Assembly: GCF_004363075.1 (NCBI RefSeq)
Contig: NZ_SNYN01000005.1
Span: forward strand, 251,696-302,938
Direction of reading: 5' to 3'
DNA length: 51,243 bases
Source of the DNA: Actinorugispora endophytica
GTDB lineage: Bacteria; Actinomycetota; Actinomycetes; Streptosporangiales; Streptosporangiaceae
The notes under the pieces are model-generated. The model was not told the DNA's origin. It ran no database searches and worked only from the letters and a program-made list of their open reading frames with translations. Position 1 is the first letter of the stretch, and each line of letters begins with the position of its first letter. Positions 25,159 through 34,048 of this stretch are shown here, one piece after another. The position numbers were made by a program, and so were the translations under genes.

Positions 25159-25288
25159 GAACCTCACACTCCCCACCGCCGCCGAGCGGTTCCCGCGGCG
25201 TCCCGACGGTCCCGGACACTGCCCGCCGGAGCGCCCGCGTAACACGCCCGGTCCCGCCGGCGCGGCGGCGCGCCGGCGGGACCGGCCC

Positions 25289-26131
25289 TCAGGAGAGCCC
25301 GATCCGGACCCGCCACACCACCGGCCCCGCCTCCAGGTACTCCCAGACGAAGCGGCCGGGGTACTCGGCCGCGAACTGGTAGTACAGGGGCTTGGGGTCG
25401 TGGTCGTTGACGAGGACGAACGCCGTTCCGGCGGCCAGCGCCTCGAACGTGGCGAAGATCTGCCGGTGGCGCTGGGCGGGGACGAGCCCGCGCACGTCCA
25501 GCTCGCCGTCGGCGGGGTCGGCGGGGTCGGCGGGGTCGGCGGTGGCGGTCTCGTCGGCGGCGGGCGCGTCGCTTCCGCCGCACCCGCATCCGCCGCACCC
25601 GCACCCCGGGCGGTCGCCCGCGCCGGGCTCGGGGGCGCCCAGGATCTCGTGCATCCCGGCGAGCAGCGCGTCGAGGTCGACGCCGGCCTCGGCGAGCGCG
25701 GGCAGCAGCACGTCGTTCTCCTTGGCCAGGTGCGCCTGGAACAGCGCGTTCAGCGCGGAGGCGGCCCCCGCGACCTCGCCCTGGGTCCGCGCCTCCTCCA
25801 GCCGGTCGACCAGGTCGTGCAGCACGGTGTGCTCGGCGCGCATGGCGCGCACCAGCAGCCGGAGCCCGGGGAGCTCCTCGGCGGTGCGGTACAGCGTCCC
25901 CTCCTCGGCGAGCGCGTGCGGGAGGACCTCGCCGGTGGCGAAGTCGAGCAGCTGGTCCCGGCGCGCGAGGGGGGACAGGAGCCGGTCGATCGAGTCCTGG
26001 ATGGTCAGGGTGTGGTCGGCCACCGTCCGGCCCATCTGCTCGTGGTGCGAGCGGATGGCCGCGATCGTGGCCTGCTGGCGGTCGTCGAAGGAGACGTCGG
26101 TGGTGTCCGCGAGTGCGGCTCGGTCGGCCAT
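25289..26131 (-). CDS. Hemerythrin-like protein with C-terminal DUF2249 domain
   Basis: The 280-residue product has an N-terminal hemerythrin (HHE) four-helix part with candidate ligands in RSHHEQMG, LPHALAEE, AEHTVLHD and FQAHLAKEND, a cysteine-rich linker (GCGCGGCGCGG), then a run of ADP repeats and a DUF2249 domain (LDVRGLVPAQRHRQIFATFE, FVLVNDHDPKPLYYQF). Hemerythrin-DUF2249 proteins occur with NO and nitrite metabolism and Fe-S repair. It is divergent from an Fe-S-type regulator and close to nnrS and nirK homologues. The CGC-rich linker may bind metal. Confidence 0.88.
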   Translation of the reverse strand: MADRAALADTTDVSFDDRQQATIAAIRSHHEQMGRTVADHTLTIQDSIDRLLSPLARRDQLLDFATGEVLPHALAEEGTLYRTAEELPGLRLLVRAMRAEHTVLHDLVDRLEEARTQGEVAGAASALNALFQAHLAKENDVLLPALAEAGVDLDALLAGMHEILGAPEPGAGDRPGCGCGGCGCGGSDAPAADETATADPADPADPADGELDVRGLVPAQRHRQIFATFEALAAGTAFVLVNDHDPKPLYYQFAAEYPGRFVWEYLEAGPVVWRVRIGLS

Positions 26132-26184
26132 GGGGGTTCTTTCCCGTCGGGTCGGAGGTCGGTCGCCATAGTTTTTACGTCCTC

Positions 26185-26200
26185 CGTTGTATTTACAACG
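26185..26200. promoter_or_regulatory. Perfect palindrome in the divergent NO-module promoter
   Basis: CGTTGTATTTACAACG is a perfect dyad (7-base arms, 2-base centre) in the 90-bp gap between the hemerythrin gene and the regulator. TTTTTACG lies just upstream. It is the obvious operator candidate for the regulator next to it. Confidence 0.7.
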
Positions 26201-26221
26201 CCCGTCGTGCAAAATCAAGGC

Positions 26222-26896
26222 GTGGCTGAGTACAGTGGCAAAGGCATCGATCCGGGAGTCCACCGGTTGTTCGCCGACGTGAGCCGGGTGGCGGTCCTCG
26301 AAGCGGTCCGGGGCGCCGGCCGGCCGATGGCGGTCCGCGAGATCGCCGAAGCGGTCGGCCTGCACGCCAACACCGTGCGGGCGCACCTGGCGCTCCTGGC
26401 CGAACGCGGGTACGTGGTGGGCGCGGCGGAGGACCGGGAGCGGCCGGGCCGCCCCCGCCTGCTCTACACCGCGCCCCCGGACCGCGACGAGAAGCGCAAC
26501 TACCGGCTGCTGGCCGAGACGCTGGTCGCCTACCTCGCGGAGCACAGCGGGGACCGGACCGCGGCGGCGATCGCCGCCGGGCGCGTCTACGGGGAGCGGG
26601 CGGTCCGCCAGGAGCACCCCCTCGCCGAGGTGACCGGGGAGGCGGCGGTCCGCACGGTCGTGGAGATCCTCGACGACATCGGGTTCGAGCCCCGCCGGTC
26701 CGCTGACGGACGCCGCGTCGACCTGCACCGGTGCCCCTTCCGGGAGCTCGCGGAGAGCAGCCCCGAGGTCGTGTGCGGGGTGCACCTGGGCATCATGCGG
26801 GGCGCGCTCGCCGAACTGGGCGCACCGGTCGAGGCCGTGAACCTGGAGCCGTTCGTGGAACCCGACCGGTGCGTCGCGAACCTGCGCGCACGCTAG
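26222..26896 (+). CDS. HTH regulator with C-terminal cysteines (SufR/Fe-S type)
   Basis: The 224-residue protein starts at GTG 26222. Its N-terminus is a winged helix (RVAVLEAVRGAGRPMAVREI, GLHANTVRAHLALLAERGYV, RPGRPRLLY). The C-terminal domain has HRCPFREL, EVVCGVHLGIMRG and PDRCVAN, three conserved cysteines plus His spaced as in SufR-like regulators that hold an Fe-S cluster. It likely senses NO or Fe-S status and controls the divergent hemerythrin gene and perhaps the NnrS-NirK operon downstream. Ligands are inferred, not shown. Confidence 0.85.
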   Translation: MAEYSGKGIDPGVHRLFADVSRVAVLEAVRGAGRPMAVREIAEAVGLHANTVRAHLALLAERGYVVGAAEDRERPGRPRLLYTAPPDRDEKRNYRLLAETLVAYLAEHSGDRTAAAIAAGRVYGERAVRQEHPLAEVTGEAAVRTVVEILDDIGFEPRRSADGRRVDLHRCPFRELAESSPEVVCGVHLGIMRGALAELGAPVEAVNLEPFVEPDRCVANLRAR

Positions 26897-26907
26897 CCCG
26901 ACTTCCA

Positions 26908-26973
26908 CCGGTGGTCGTGGCCCTTCCGGGGTCCCGGAAGCGGCTGAGACCCCGGACAGGTCACGGTCACCGG
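26908..26973. repeat. Degraded type A palindrome, copy 6
   Basis: 28-base arms (26908-26935, 26946-26973) starting CCGGTGGTCGTGGCC pair with about six mismatches around a 10-base loop. The inner CCGGGGTC is typical of type A. It starts 12 bases after the regulator stop. Confidence 0.8.
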
Positions 26974-27072
26974 GAAAAGCGGGGAACCCGGCCACGGGGC
27001 GGAGCGGACCTTGGTCCCGCCGGTCCGGTCCCTGTGGCAGGTGCCCCGGCGGGACGTCCGGGGAGATGATGG

Positions 27073-27113
27073 CGACGGCCCCGGCCCGGCGTACGTCCCG
27101 GCCGGGGCCGTCG
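27073..27113 (+). promoter_or_regulatory. Strong hairpin before the NnrS-like gene
   Basis: CGACGGCCCCGGCC (27073-27086) pairs perfectly with 27100-27113 around a 13-base loop. It ends 25 bases before the chosen start. No T-run follows; it could be an attenuator, operator or RNA-stability element. Confidence 0.55.
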
Positions 27114-27138
27114 AACGGTGAACGAGGAGATGGTCCCT

Positions 27139-28332
27139 GTGCGCGACCCCCGGGGCGGCCCGCCGCCCCCGAGGTCCCGGCTCGCGGCGCGGCGGCTGCC
27201 GCTGTTCGCGGGCGCCGCGTTGTCCCTCCTCGCGGGCCTGTGGAGCGGCCTGGGGCTGCTCGGCCTCGGGGTGCCGCTGCCGCAGGGCGGACTCGCCTCC
27301 CAGCACGGGCCGCTGATGGCGCTCGGCTTCCTCGGCACGCTCGTCTCCCTCGAACGCTCGGTCGCGCTGGGCAGGCCCTGGGGGTACAGCGCCCCGGTGC
27401 TCGCCGCCCTGGGGGCCGTCGCGGTCCTCGCCGGGTTCGTCCAGCCCGGACGCCTCCTGCTCACCGCCGCCGGCGGCTGGCTCGTCGCCGTCTACCTGGT
27501 CCTGCTGCGCCGCCGCCCCGGGTACGACACCGTCATCGAGATGTCCGGCGCCGTCGCGTGGTACGTCGGCGGAATGCTGTGGACGCGCACCGGCCTGGTC
27601 ACCGACCTGGTGCCCTGGCTGGCCGCGTTCCTCGTGCTGACCATCGCCGGGGAGCGCCTGGAGCTGGCGCGGGTCGCGTTCCTGCGGCGCGGTGCCGGGA
27701 CCGGCATGCTCGCGGCGGCGGCCCTGGTCGGGGCGGGCGCGGCCGTGTCCGTCGTACACGAGGACGCGGGCTGGCGGGTCACCGGCCTGGGCATGCTGGC
27801 GCTGGCCGGGTGGCTGGCCGCGCACGACGTGGCCCGCCGCACCGTGCGCGCCCGCGGTCTGCCCCGCTACACCGCCGCCTGCCTGCTCGCGGGCTACGTC
27901 TGGCTGGCCGCGACCGGCGCCATGTGGCTGGCCTGGGGACTGCCCGAGGACGGGGGCGGCGGCTACGACGCCGCGCTGCACGCGCTGTTCCTCGGGTTCG
28001 TCGTCTCCATGGTCTTCGGCCACGCCCCGGTGATCCTTCCGGCGGTGCTGCGCGTGCGGCTGCCGTACCACCCGGTGCTGTACGGGCCGCTCGTCCTGCT
28101 GCACGCCGCCCTCGTCGTGCGGCTCCTGGGCGACCTCACCGGCGGGCACGGGACCCGCGTGCTCGGCGGCGTGCTCGGCGAGGTGTCGCTCCTGGCCTTC
28201 GCGGCCTGCGCCGTGGCCGCGTCCAGGCTGGTGCGCCCGGCCGCGCCCGGCGCGCGGGGCCGGGCCGCCCGCCCGCCCCGATCCCCCGAGCCCTCCCCGA
28301 CCCACCCCGATCCCGGAATGGAGCCGTCTTGA
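27139..28332 (+). CDS. NnrS-like multi-pass membrane protein
   Basis: The protein has about 12 hydrophobic segments and ends in a Pro-rich tail (PEPSPTHPDPG). Histidines within membrane segments (SQHGPLMALGFLG, LHALFLGFVVSMVFGHAPVI) match the haem/copper-binding pattern of NnrS, a protein tied to NO metabolism. I start at GTG 27139, nine bases after GAGGAG; GTG 27118 has no ribosome site. The stop overlaps the NirK TTG start by 3-4 bases, so the two are co-translated. Confidence 0.82.
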   Translation: MRDPRGGPPPPRSRLAARRLPLFAGAALSLLAGLWSGLGLLGLGVPLPQGGLASQHGPLMALGFLGTLVSLERSVALGRPWGYSAPVLAALGAVAVLAGFVQPGRLLLTAAGGWLVAVYLVLLRRRPGYDTVIEMSGAVAWYVGGMLWTRTGLVTDLVPWLAAFLVLTIAGERLELARVAFLRRGAGTGMLAAAALVGAGAAVSVVHEDAGWRVTGLGMLALAGWLAAHDVARRTVRARGLPRYTAACLLAGYVWLAATGAMWLAWGLPEDGGGGYDAALHALFLGFVVSMVFGHAPVILPAVLRVRLPYHPVLYGPLVLLHAALVVRLLGDLTGGHGTRVLGGVLGEVSLLAFAACAVAASRLVRPAAPGARGRAARPPRSPEPSPTHPDPGMEPS

Positions 28333-30917
28333 CATCCACGGACGTGCGGATCAAGGCGCACCCCGACCCCTCCGAGCCGCCCCGGCCGCGCTCCTCCTGG
28401 CACGCCCGCGCGAACGCGGTCGTGCTGGCCTGGCTCGCCCTGACAGCGGTGGCGGTGGCGGTGGGCGGGTCGTTCGGCCTGCCGAGGTGGCTGCTGATCC
28501 ACCTGTTCCTGCTCGGCGCGGTGACCAACGCCATCGTGACCTGGAGCGAGCAGTTCGCGACCACGCTCGGCCGCCTCCCCGAGCCCGGGCGGCGGCGGAC
28601 GGCGGCCCGGCTCGCGGCGCTGAACGCGGGGGTCGCGGCCGTCGTCCTCGGTGTGGTGCTGGGGCGCCCGGTGGTCGCGGTGTGCGGGACCGCGACCGTC
28701 GTCGGCGTCGTCGCCTGGCACACGTGGCAGCTGCTCGCCAGGGCGCGGCGCGCCCTCCCGGGGCGCTTCGGGTACGTCGTGCACTGGTACGCCTGCGCGG
28801 GCGTCGCCCTGGTCGCCGGGGGGACCCTGGGCGGCCTGCTGGTCTCCGAACGGGTCCCGAACGCCTGGGACCCGCGGCTGGAGGCCGCGCACGCGCACGC
28901 CAACCTCCTGGGCTGGATCGGGCTGACCGTGATCGGCACGCTGTTCACGCTGTGGCCGACGGTGCTGCGCACCCGGATCGTCGACGGCGTGGCGGGGCTC
29001 GCGCGGTGGGCGCTGGCCCTCGCGGGGCCGGGGCTGGCGCTGGCGGTGGCCGCGCTCGCCGCGGGGTTCCGCTGGGGAGCGGTGGCGGGCCTGCTGCTGT
29101 ACGCGGCGGCGGTCGCGCTCACCCTCGTGCCCTTCGTCCGCACCGCCCGCCGGAAGCGCCCGAGCACGGCGCCCGCCTGGACGCTCGCGGCCTCGGTCTG
29201 CTGGTTCGCCGTGGCCGTCACGGCGGATCTGTACCTCGTCGCGACCACCCCGCCGGACGGGGTGGCGGACGCGGTCGAGCCGCTCGTCCCGCTCGTCCTG
29301 GCGGGGTTCGTCGGGCAGGTGCTCCTGGGCTCCCTCACCTTCCTGCTCCCGGTGGTGCTGGGCGGCGGCCCCGCCGCGCTGAAGCGCACCGCCGCGCTCC
29401 TGGAGAAGGGATGGACCGTCCGGCTGGCGGCGGTCAACGCCGCCGTCCCGCTGGTCGCGCTGCCGGTGCCGACGTGGCTGGCGCACACCGCGTGGGCGGT
29501 CCTGCTGGCCGAGCTCGCCGTCTTCGTGGCGCTGGCCTCGACCGCCGTCCTGAACGCGCGGGGGCACCGGATCGCGCCCTCGCCCGCTGTGGCGGGGACC
29601 GCGCTGGGCTCGGTGCTGACCGCGCTGGCGGTCGTGGTGGCGGTCAGCGGTCCGGGCCTGCCCTTCGGGGCGGGGGCGGTCGAGGCGAACGGCGAGACCC
29701 GGACCGTGGACGTGGCGCTCGGCGCCATGACCATCGACCCGGGCGTGGTCGAGGTCGAGGCCGGGACCGAACTGGTGCTCCGGGTGACCAACGAGGACAC
29801 CCAGCAGCACGACCTGCGGATGGGCAACGGCGCGCACACGCCGACGCTCGGCCCGGGCGAGAGCGCCACCCTGGAGGTCGGCGTGGTGACCGCGTCCATG
29901 GAGGGCTGGTGCACGCTGATGGGGCACCGCGCCATGGGCATGGTGATGAACGTGGAGGTCACCGGCTCGGACGCGGTCGCGGACGGCGCGGAGGACGACA
30001 GCGGGCACGCCGGGCACGAGGCGCACCCGGGGACCGACTCCGCCGCCTCGTCGGACCTGTCGGGGGAGATGGGCCCGGACTGGCGGCCCTACGACGCGGA
30101 ACTCGCCCCGGCGCCCGGCGGCACCGAGCACGAGGTCGAGATCCGTGCCTCCGAGACCGAGCAGGAGGTCGCCCCGGGCGTGACCCAGGCGGTCTGGACG
30201 TTCAACGGGTCCGTCCCCGGTCCGGTCCTGCGCGGGAAGGTCGGCGACGTGTTCACGGTGACGTTCGTCAACGACGGCACGATGGGCCACGGCATCGACT
30301 TCCACGCGGGCGCGCTCGCGCCCGACGAGCCCATGCGCACCATCCAGCCGGGCGAGCGGCTCACCTACCGGTTCCGCGCAGAGCGGGCCGGGGCCTGGCT
30401 CTACCACTGCTCGACCATGCCGATGCTCCTGCACATGGGCAACGGCATGTACGGCGCCGTGATCATCGACCCGCCCGACCTCGAACCCGTCGACCACGAG
30501 TACGTCCTCGTCCAGGGCGAGGTGTACCTGGGCGAACCGGGCAGCCAGGAGCAGGTCGACGCGATGCGCGACGGCGAACCCGACGCCTGGGCGTTCAACG
30601 GCACCGCGTCCGGATACGACCACGCGCCGCTCACCGCGAAGGCGGGGGACCGCGTGCGGGTCTGGCTGGTGGCGGCGGGGCCGGCCAGCGGCACCTCGTT
30701 CCACGTCGTCGGCGCCCAGTTCGACACCGTCTACAAGGAGGGCGCCTACCTGCTGCGCCCCGACGACCCGGGGGGAGCGCAGGCGCTCGACCTGGCCCCC
30801 GCGCAGGGCGGTTTCGTCGAGACGGTCTTCCCCGAGGCGGGGACCTACCCGTTCGTCGACCACGACTTCCGGCACGGCGAGAACGGCGCCCACGGCGTCT
30901 TCGAGATCGAGGAGTGA
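28329..30917 (+). CDS. Copper nitrite reductase (NirK-type) fused to a membrane domain and a cupredoxin
   Basis: The 862-residue fusion has three parts. Residues ~25-440 form a polytopic membrane region with histidines (LIHLFLLGAVTNAI, AAHAHANLLGWIG). Residues ~450-540 are a cupredoxin with H, C, H, M ligands (QQHDLRMG, GWCTLMGHRAMGM). Residues ~580-862 are two NirK-like cupredoxin domains: GHGIDFHAG (catalytic Asp and type 2 His), LYHCSTMPMLLHMGNGM (type 1 and 2 ligands, Cys694) and TSFHVVGAQFD. It would reduce nitrite to NO outside the membrane, with the fused cupredoxin as electron donor. Start is a TTG overlapping the nnrS-like stop. Confidence 0.88.
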   Translation: MTSTDVRIKAHPDPSEPPRPRSSWHARANAVVLAWLALTAVAVAVGGSFGLPRWLLIHLFLLGAVTNAIVTWSEQFATTLGRLPEPGRRRTAARLAALNAGVAAVVLGVVLGRPVVAVCGTATVVGVVAWHTWQLLARARRALPGRFGYVVHWYACAGVALVAGGTLGGLLVSERVPNAWDPRLEAAHAHANLLGWIGLTVIGTLFTLWPTVLRTRIVDGVAGLARWALALAGPGLALAVAALAAGFRWGAVAGLLLYAAAVALTLVPFVRTARRKRPSTAPAWTLAASVCWFAVAVTADLYLVATTPPDGVADAVEPLVPLVLAGFVGQVLLGSLTFLLPVVLGGGPAALKRTAALLEKGWTVRLAAVNAAVPLVALPVPTWLAHTAWAVLLAELAVFVALASTAVLNARGHRIAPSPAVAGTALGSVLTALAVVVAVSGPGLPFGAGAVEANGETRTVDVALGAMTIDPGVVEVEAGTELVLRVTNEDTQQHDLRMGNGAHTPTLGPGESATLEVGVVTASMEGWCTLMGHRAMGMVMNVEVTGSDAVADGAEDDSGHAGHEAHPGTDSAASSDLSGEMGPDWRPYDAELAPAPGGTEHEVEIRASETEQEVAPGVTQAVWTFNGSVPGPVLRGKVGDVFTVTFVNDGTMGHGIDFHAGALAPDEPMRTIQPGERLTYRFRAERAGAWLYHCSTMPMLLHMGNGMYGAVIIDPPDLEPVDHEYVLVQGEVYLGEPGSQEQVDAMRDGEPDAWAFNGTASGYDHAPLTAKAGDRVRVWLVAAGPASGTSFHVVGAQFDTVYKEGAYLLRPDDPGGAQALDLAPAQGGFVETVFPEAGTYPFVDHDFRHGENGAHGVFEIEE

Positions 30918-30922
30918 CCCCG

Positions 30923-31360
30923 ATGACCCTGTGGACGCTGGTCCGCTTCCTGCACGTCCTGTCGGCGATGCTCTGGGTCGGCGGCCAGCTCACCGTGTCG
31001 CTGATCGTGCTGCCGCTGGCGCGCAGGCGGCTCGACGCCGAGCAGAGGGGGGCGGTGCTGACCGCGATCGGCAAGCGCTTCGGGCAGTTCACGGTCGCGT
31101 TCTTCCTGCCGGTGCAGCTCGGCACGGGCATCGCCCTGGCCTGGCACAAGGGCGTGACCTGGGCGTCCCTCGCCGAACCGGGCTACGGACGGATCCTGGC
31201 GGCCAAGCTCCTCCTGTTCTGCGCGGTGATGGTCGTCTCGGCCCTGCACGGCGCGGCCAGCACCCGGGGCCGCCCCCGCTTCGCCCGGGCCATGGCCGTC
31301 ACCGGCCTGGTCGCGTCGGTGGGCGTGGTCCTGCTCGCCACCGCGCTGCCCGCCACCTGA
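30923..31360 (+). CDS. Small CopD-like membrane protein
   Basis: The 145-residue product has four hydrophobic helices and a histidine in the first (VRFLHVLSAMLWVGGQLT), typical of the CopD/DUF2269 superfamily, plus ALAWHKGV and VVSALHGAAS. It follows nirK by five bases. A role in haem or copper handling for the nitrite reductase module is inferred from position. Confidence 0.8.
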   Translation: MTLWTLVRFLHVLSAMLWVGGQLTVSLIVLPLARRRLDAEQRGAVLTAIGKRFGQFTVAFFLPVQLGTGIALAWHKGVTWASLAEPGYGRILAAKLLLFCAVMVVSALHGAASTRGRPRFARAMAVTGLVASVGVVLLATALPAT

Positions 31361-31452
31361 CCGGGGAGCGGGCCGGGCGGGCGCGGCCGCCCGGGGGAAA
31401 GGTGTAGCCCGCTCCACTGCCCCGGCGTGCCGGGAACGGGATAATCGCAGCC

Positions 31453-32715
31453 ATGTCTCCGAAAGCGCAGAACGGCGGACTCCGCGCGCGGTTCGCCTCA
31501 GGGGTGCGGGCGGCCCTGTACCTCACGACGGCGATGGCCACGGCGGTCGCCACCCTGGTGTTCCCCCCGCTGCTGATCGGGGCGGGGTCCCTGGTGGCGC
31601 TGGGCGTGGGGCTGGTCCTGCTGCCCCTGGTGCTGGGGGGCCTGCGAAGGTGGGCCGACGTCGAGCGGCGTCGCCTCGGCCGCTACCTCGGCGAGTCGCT
31701 GCCCGAGCGCGGCCGGCCGCTCCCCGAAGGGCTGGGCGCCCGGCTCCGCGACACGGTCCTCGACCCGCTGACCCCGCGCGACCTCGCGTGGGCCGGCGCG
31801 CACATCGGGCTGGGGGTGACACTGGGCGGACTGGGCCTGGTCGCGCTCGCGGGCGTCCCCGGAACGCTGGCGTCGACGGCGTTGTGGTGGCTCGCGCCGG
31901 CCGGCGAGCCCGTCACCCTGATGGCGGTCCCGGTCACCGGCTGGGGGACCGCGCTCACGGCGGGGAGCGTCCAGTGCGCGCTGGCGGCGGCCCTGCTGCT
32001 GTGGGGGGCGAAGCCGCTGGCGGACCTGCACGCCAGGGCGTCGCGCGCGCTGCTCTCCCCGTCGAGGGCCGACCGGCTGGCCGAGCGGGTGGAGACGCTG
32101 ACCGACACCAGGGCGGGAGCGCTGAACGCGCACGCCTCCGAGCTGCGCAGGATCGAACGGGACCTGCACGACGGCACCCAGGCGCGGCTGGTCGCGCTGG
32201 CCATGCGCCTCGGCCTGGCCGAGCGCACGCTGGGCGAGGACCCGGAGACCGCCGCGAGGCTGCTCCGGGAGGCGCAGAGCGGGGCGGAGGAGGCCATGAC
32301 CGAGATGCGCCAGGTGATCCGCACGATCTACCCGCCGATCCTCTCCGACCGGGGGCTCGACGGAGCGGCCTCCGCGCTGGTGGCGCGCAGCGTCGTCCCC
32401 GCGCGGCTGGAGGCGGGCGAGCTGGGGGCGCTCCCCGCCGCCGTGGAGTCCACGGCCTACTTCGTGATCGCCGAGGCCCTGACGAACATCGCCAAGCACG
32501 CCTCGGCGTCCGGCGCCGAGGTCGCCATCGAGCACGTCGGCGCGCGCCTGCGGGTGCGGGTGACCGACGACGGGGCGGGGGGCGTCGACGAGGAGCGGGG
32601 CAGCGGGGTCAGGGGGATGGCCCGGCGGGTGGCGGCCCTGGACGGGACGTTCACGGTGAGCAGCCCGGTCGGCGGGCCGACGACAGTGGAGGCGGTACTG
32701 CCGTGCGGATCGTGA
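31453..32715 (+). CDS. NarL-type sensor histidine kinase
   Basis: The 420-residue kinase has two membrane helix pairs in the first 190 residues, a HisKA_3 box ELRRIERDLHDGTQARLVAL and HATPase motifs (AEALTNIAKHASAS, VTDDGAGG, GSGVRGMARR). No extracytoplasmic sensor domain of size is present, so sensing is likely within the membrane. The response regulator gene overlaps by 13 bases. Its position after the nitrite operon hints at a link, but a separate promoter is possible in the 92-bp gap. Confidence 0.92.
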   Translation: MSPKAQNGGLRARFASGVRAALYLTTAMATAVATLVFPPLLIGAGSLVALGVGLVLLPLVLGGLRRWADVERRRLGRYLGESLPERGRPLPEGLGARLRDTVLDPLTPRDLAWAGAHIGLGVTLGGLGLVALAGVPGTLASTALWWLAPAGEPVTLMAVPVTGWGTALTAGSVQCALAAALLLWGAKPLADLHARASRALLSPSRADRLAERVETLTDTRAGALNAHASELRRIERDLHDGTQARLVALAMRLGLAERTLGEDPETAARLLREAQSGAEEAMTEMRQVIRTIYPPILSDRGLDGAASALVARSVVPARLEAGELGALPAAVESTAYFVIAEALTNIAKHASASGAEVAIEHVGARLRVRVTDDGAGGVDEERGSGVRGMARRVAALDGTFTVSSPVGGPTTVEAVLPCGS

Positions 32716-33341
32716 TCGTCGAGGACAACACCATCCTCGCGGAGGGGCTGAACCTGCTGCTCGCGTCGTCGGGCTTCGAGGTCGCCGCGACGGTGGGCGA
32801 CGCGGAGGCGTTCCTGGCGGCCGTGGCCGAGCACCGCCCCGACGCGGCCATCGTGGACGTGCGGCTGCCGCCGTCGTTCCGCGACGAGGGGGTGCAGGCC
32901 GCGCTGGCCGCGCGGCGCCTGGTGCCCGGCCTGCCGGTGCTGGTGTTCTCGCAGTACGTGGAGCAGGTGTACGCCAGGGACCTGCTCTCCGACGGTCAGG
33001 GCGGCGTCGGGTACCTGCTGAAGGACCGGGTGGCCCGGGTGGGCGACTTCGTCGACGCGCTGAACCGGGTGGCGGGCGGGGGCACCGCGATCGACCCGGA
33101 GGTCATCTCGCAGATGCTGGTGCGCGGGAGGAGCCCGCTGGAGCGGCTGACCGCCCGGGAGCGCGAGGTCCTGGAGGCCATGGCCCAGGGGCTGGACAAC
33201 GCGGAGATCGCGCGCAGGCTGACCGTCACCGAGAGGTCCGTGCACAAGCACATCGGCAACATCTTCGGCAAGCTCGACCTGGCCCCCACCGACTCGGGCC
33301 ACCGCCGCGTCCGCGCGGTCCTCGCCTACCTGGACGCCTGA
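32703..33341 (+). CDS. NarL/LuxR-type response regulator
   Basis: The 212-residue protein starts at a GTG within the kinase end. The receiver domain reads VRIVIVEDN with phospho-acceptor Asp in AIVDVRLPP and the Lys in YLLKDRV. The C-terminus is a LuxR helix-turn-helix (LTAREREVLEAMAQGLDNAE, SVHKHIGNIFGKL). It is the partner of the preceding kinase. The last codons (RAVLAYLDA) and 3' flank recur as a fragment at 37411-37460. Confidence 0.93.
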   Translation: MRIVIVEDNTILAEGLNLLLASSGFEVAATVGDAEAFLAAVAEHRPDAAIVDVRLPPSFRDEGVQAALAARRLVPGLPVLVFSQYVEQVYARDLLSDGQGGVGYLLKDRVARVGDFVDALNRVAGGGTAIDPEVISQMLVRGRSPLERLTAREREVLEAMAQGLDNAEIARRLTVTERSVHKHIGNIFGKLDLAPTDSGHRRVRAVLAYLDA

Positions 33342-33424
33342 GCCGTCTCCGCCGGGGCCCGGCTCGCGACCGTCACAAGGGTCCTGTTCGATGACCGTGA
33401 CGCCGGCGTTCCACAGTCGGGGGA

Positions 33425-33471
33425 CTCGGTGCGCGGGCGCCGGGCGCGCCCTCCTGCACGGCCGAGCCGTG
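33425..33471 (-). pseudogene. Fragment matching part of modC
   Basis: CGGTGCGCGGGCGCCGGG and CGCGCCCTCCTGCACGGCCG lie next to each other here. In modC at about 38450-38502 the same two pieces occur in the same orientation, separated by about 15 extra bases. This looks like a 45-bp remnant with a small deletion. It ends just before the stop of the regulator at 33473. Confidence 0.6.
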
Positions 33472-33472
33472 G

Positions 33473-34048
33473 TTATCGGTGGGGGTTTTCCCAGGGTCTT
33501 GGGGCGAGGCCGAGGTGGTGTCCGGGGATTCGGAGGGCGTCGGCGATCTGGATGAGTTTGTCGTAGGTGGTGATGCGGCCGCTTCCTTTGGCGAGGTGTC
33601 CGACGCGGGCGGGGTTCATGTCGCAGGCCTGGGCGATCTTGGAGTAGCTGATCCCGGCCCACTGCCGGGCGAGGTGGAAGACGGTGCCGAGGTCGTGGTC
33701 GGCCAGGGCCGCGCGCACGTCGTCGCGGGCCAGGAGGTGGTCGGGCAGGACCGCGCCGGGCACGGGCGGGGGCGGGCGGAACGCGGGCTTCCGGGCGTGG
33801 TCGGGCAGGCGCGCGGCGGCGTGCAGCAGCGGCCAGGCGCGAAACAGGACACCACCGGTGAGCAGTACCTCGTCCAGGGCGATGGCCAGCGCGGCGGGGC
33901 ACAGGTCGTGGCCGGTCTCGATCTGCTTGAGGCGCGCGGCGGTGGTGTGGGCGCGCCGCGCGGTCTCGGCGGGCGACAGGGCGCGGCGGTGGCGCCAGTG
34001 CCGGACCTCGGAGCCGAACCAGTCGGCGGGGGTGGGCACCGGGGTCAC
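33473..34048 (-). CDS. Xre-like HTH protein, locus B
   Basis: The 191-residue protein starts at a GTG overlapping the upstream stop (GTGA). It has one HTH near the N-terminus (LSPAETARRAHTTAARLKQI) and a second in the C-terminal half (ISYSKIAQACDMNPARVGHL, TTYDKLIQIADAL). Many residues are Ala, Arg and Leu. It is the last gene of the HATPase-hypothetical-Xre operon; the corresponding gene of locus A would lie beyond the left edge of the window. Confidence 0.82.
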   Translation of the reverse strand: MTPVPTPADWFGSEVRHWRHRRALSPAETARRAHTTAARLKQIETGHDLCPAALAIALDEVLLTGGVLFRAWPLLHAAARLPDHARKPAFRPPPPVPGAVLPDHLLARDDVRAALADHDLGTVFHLARQWAGISYSKIAQACDMNPARVGHLAKGSGRITTYDKLIQIADALRIPGHHLGLAPRPWENPHR

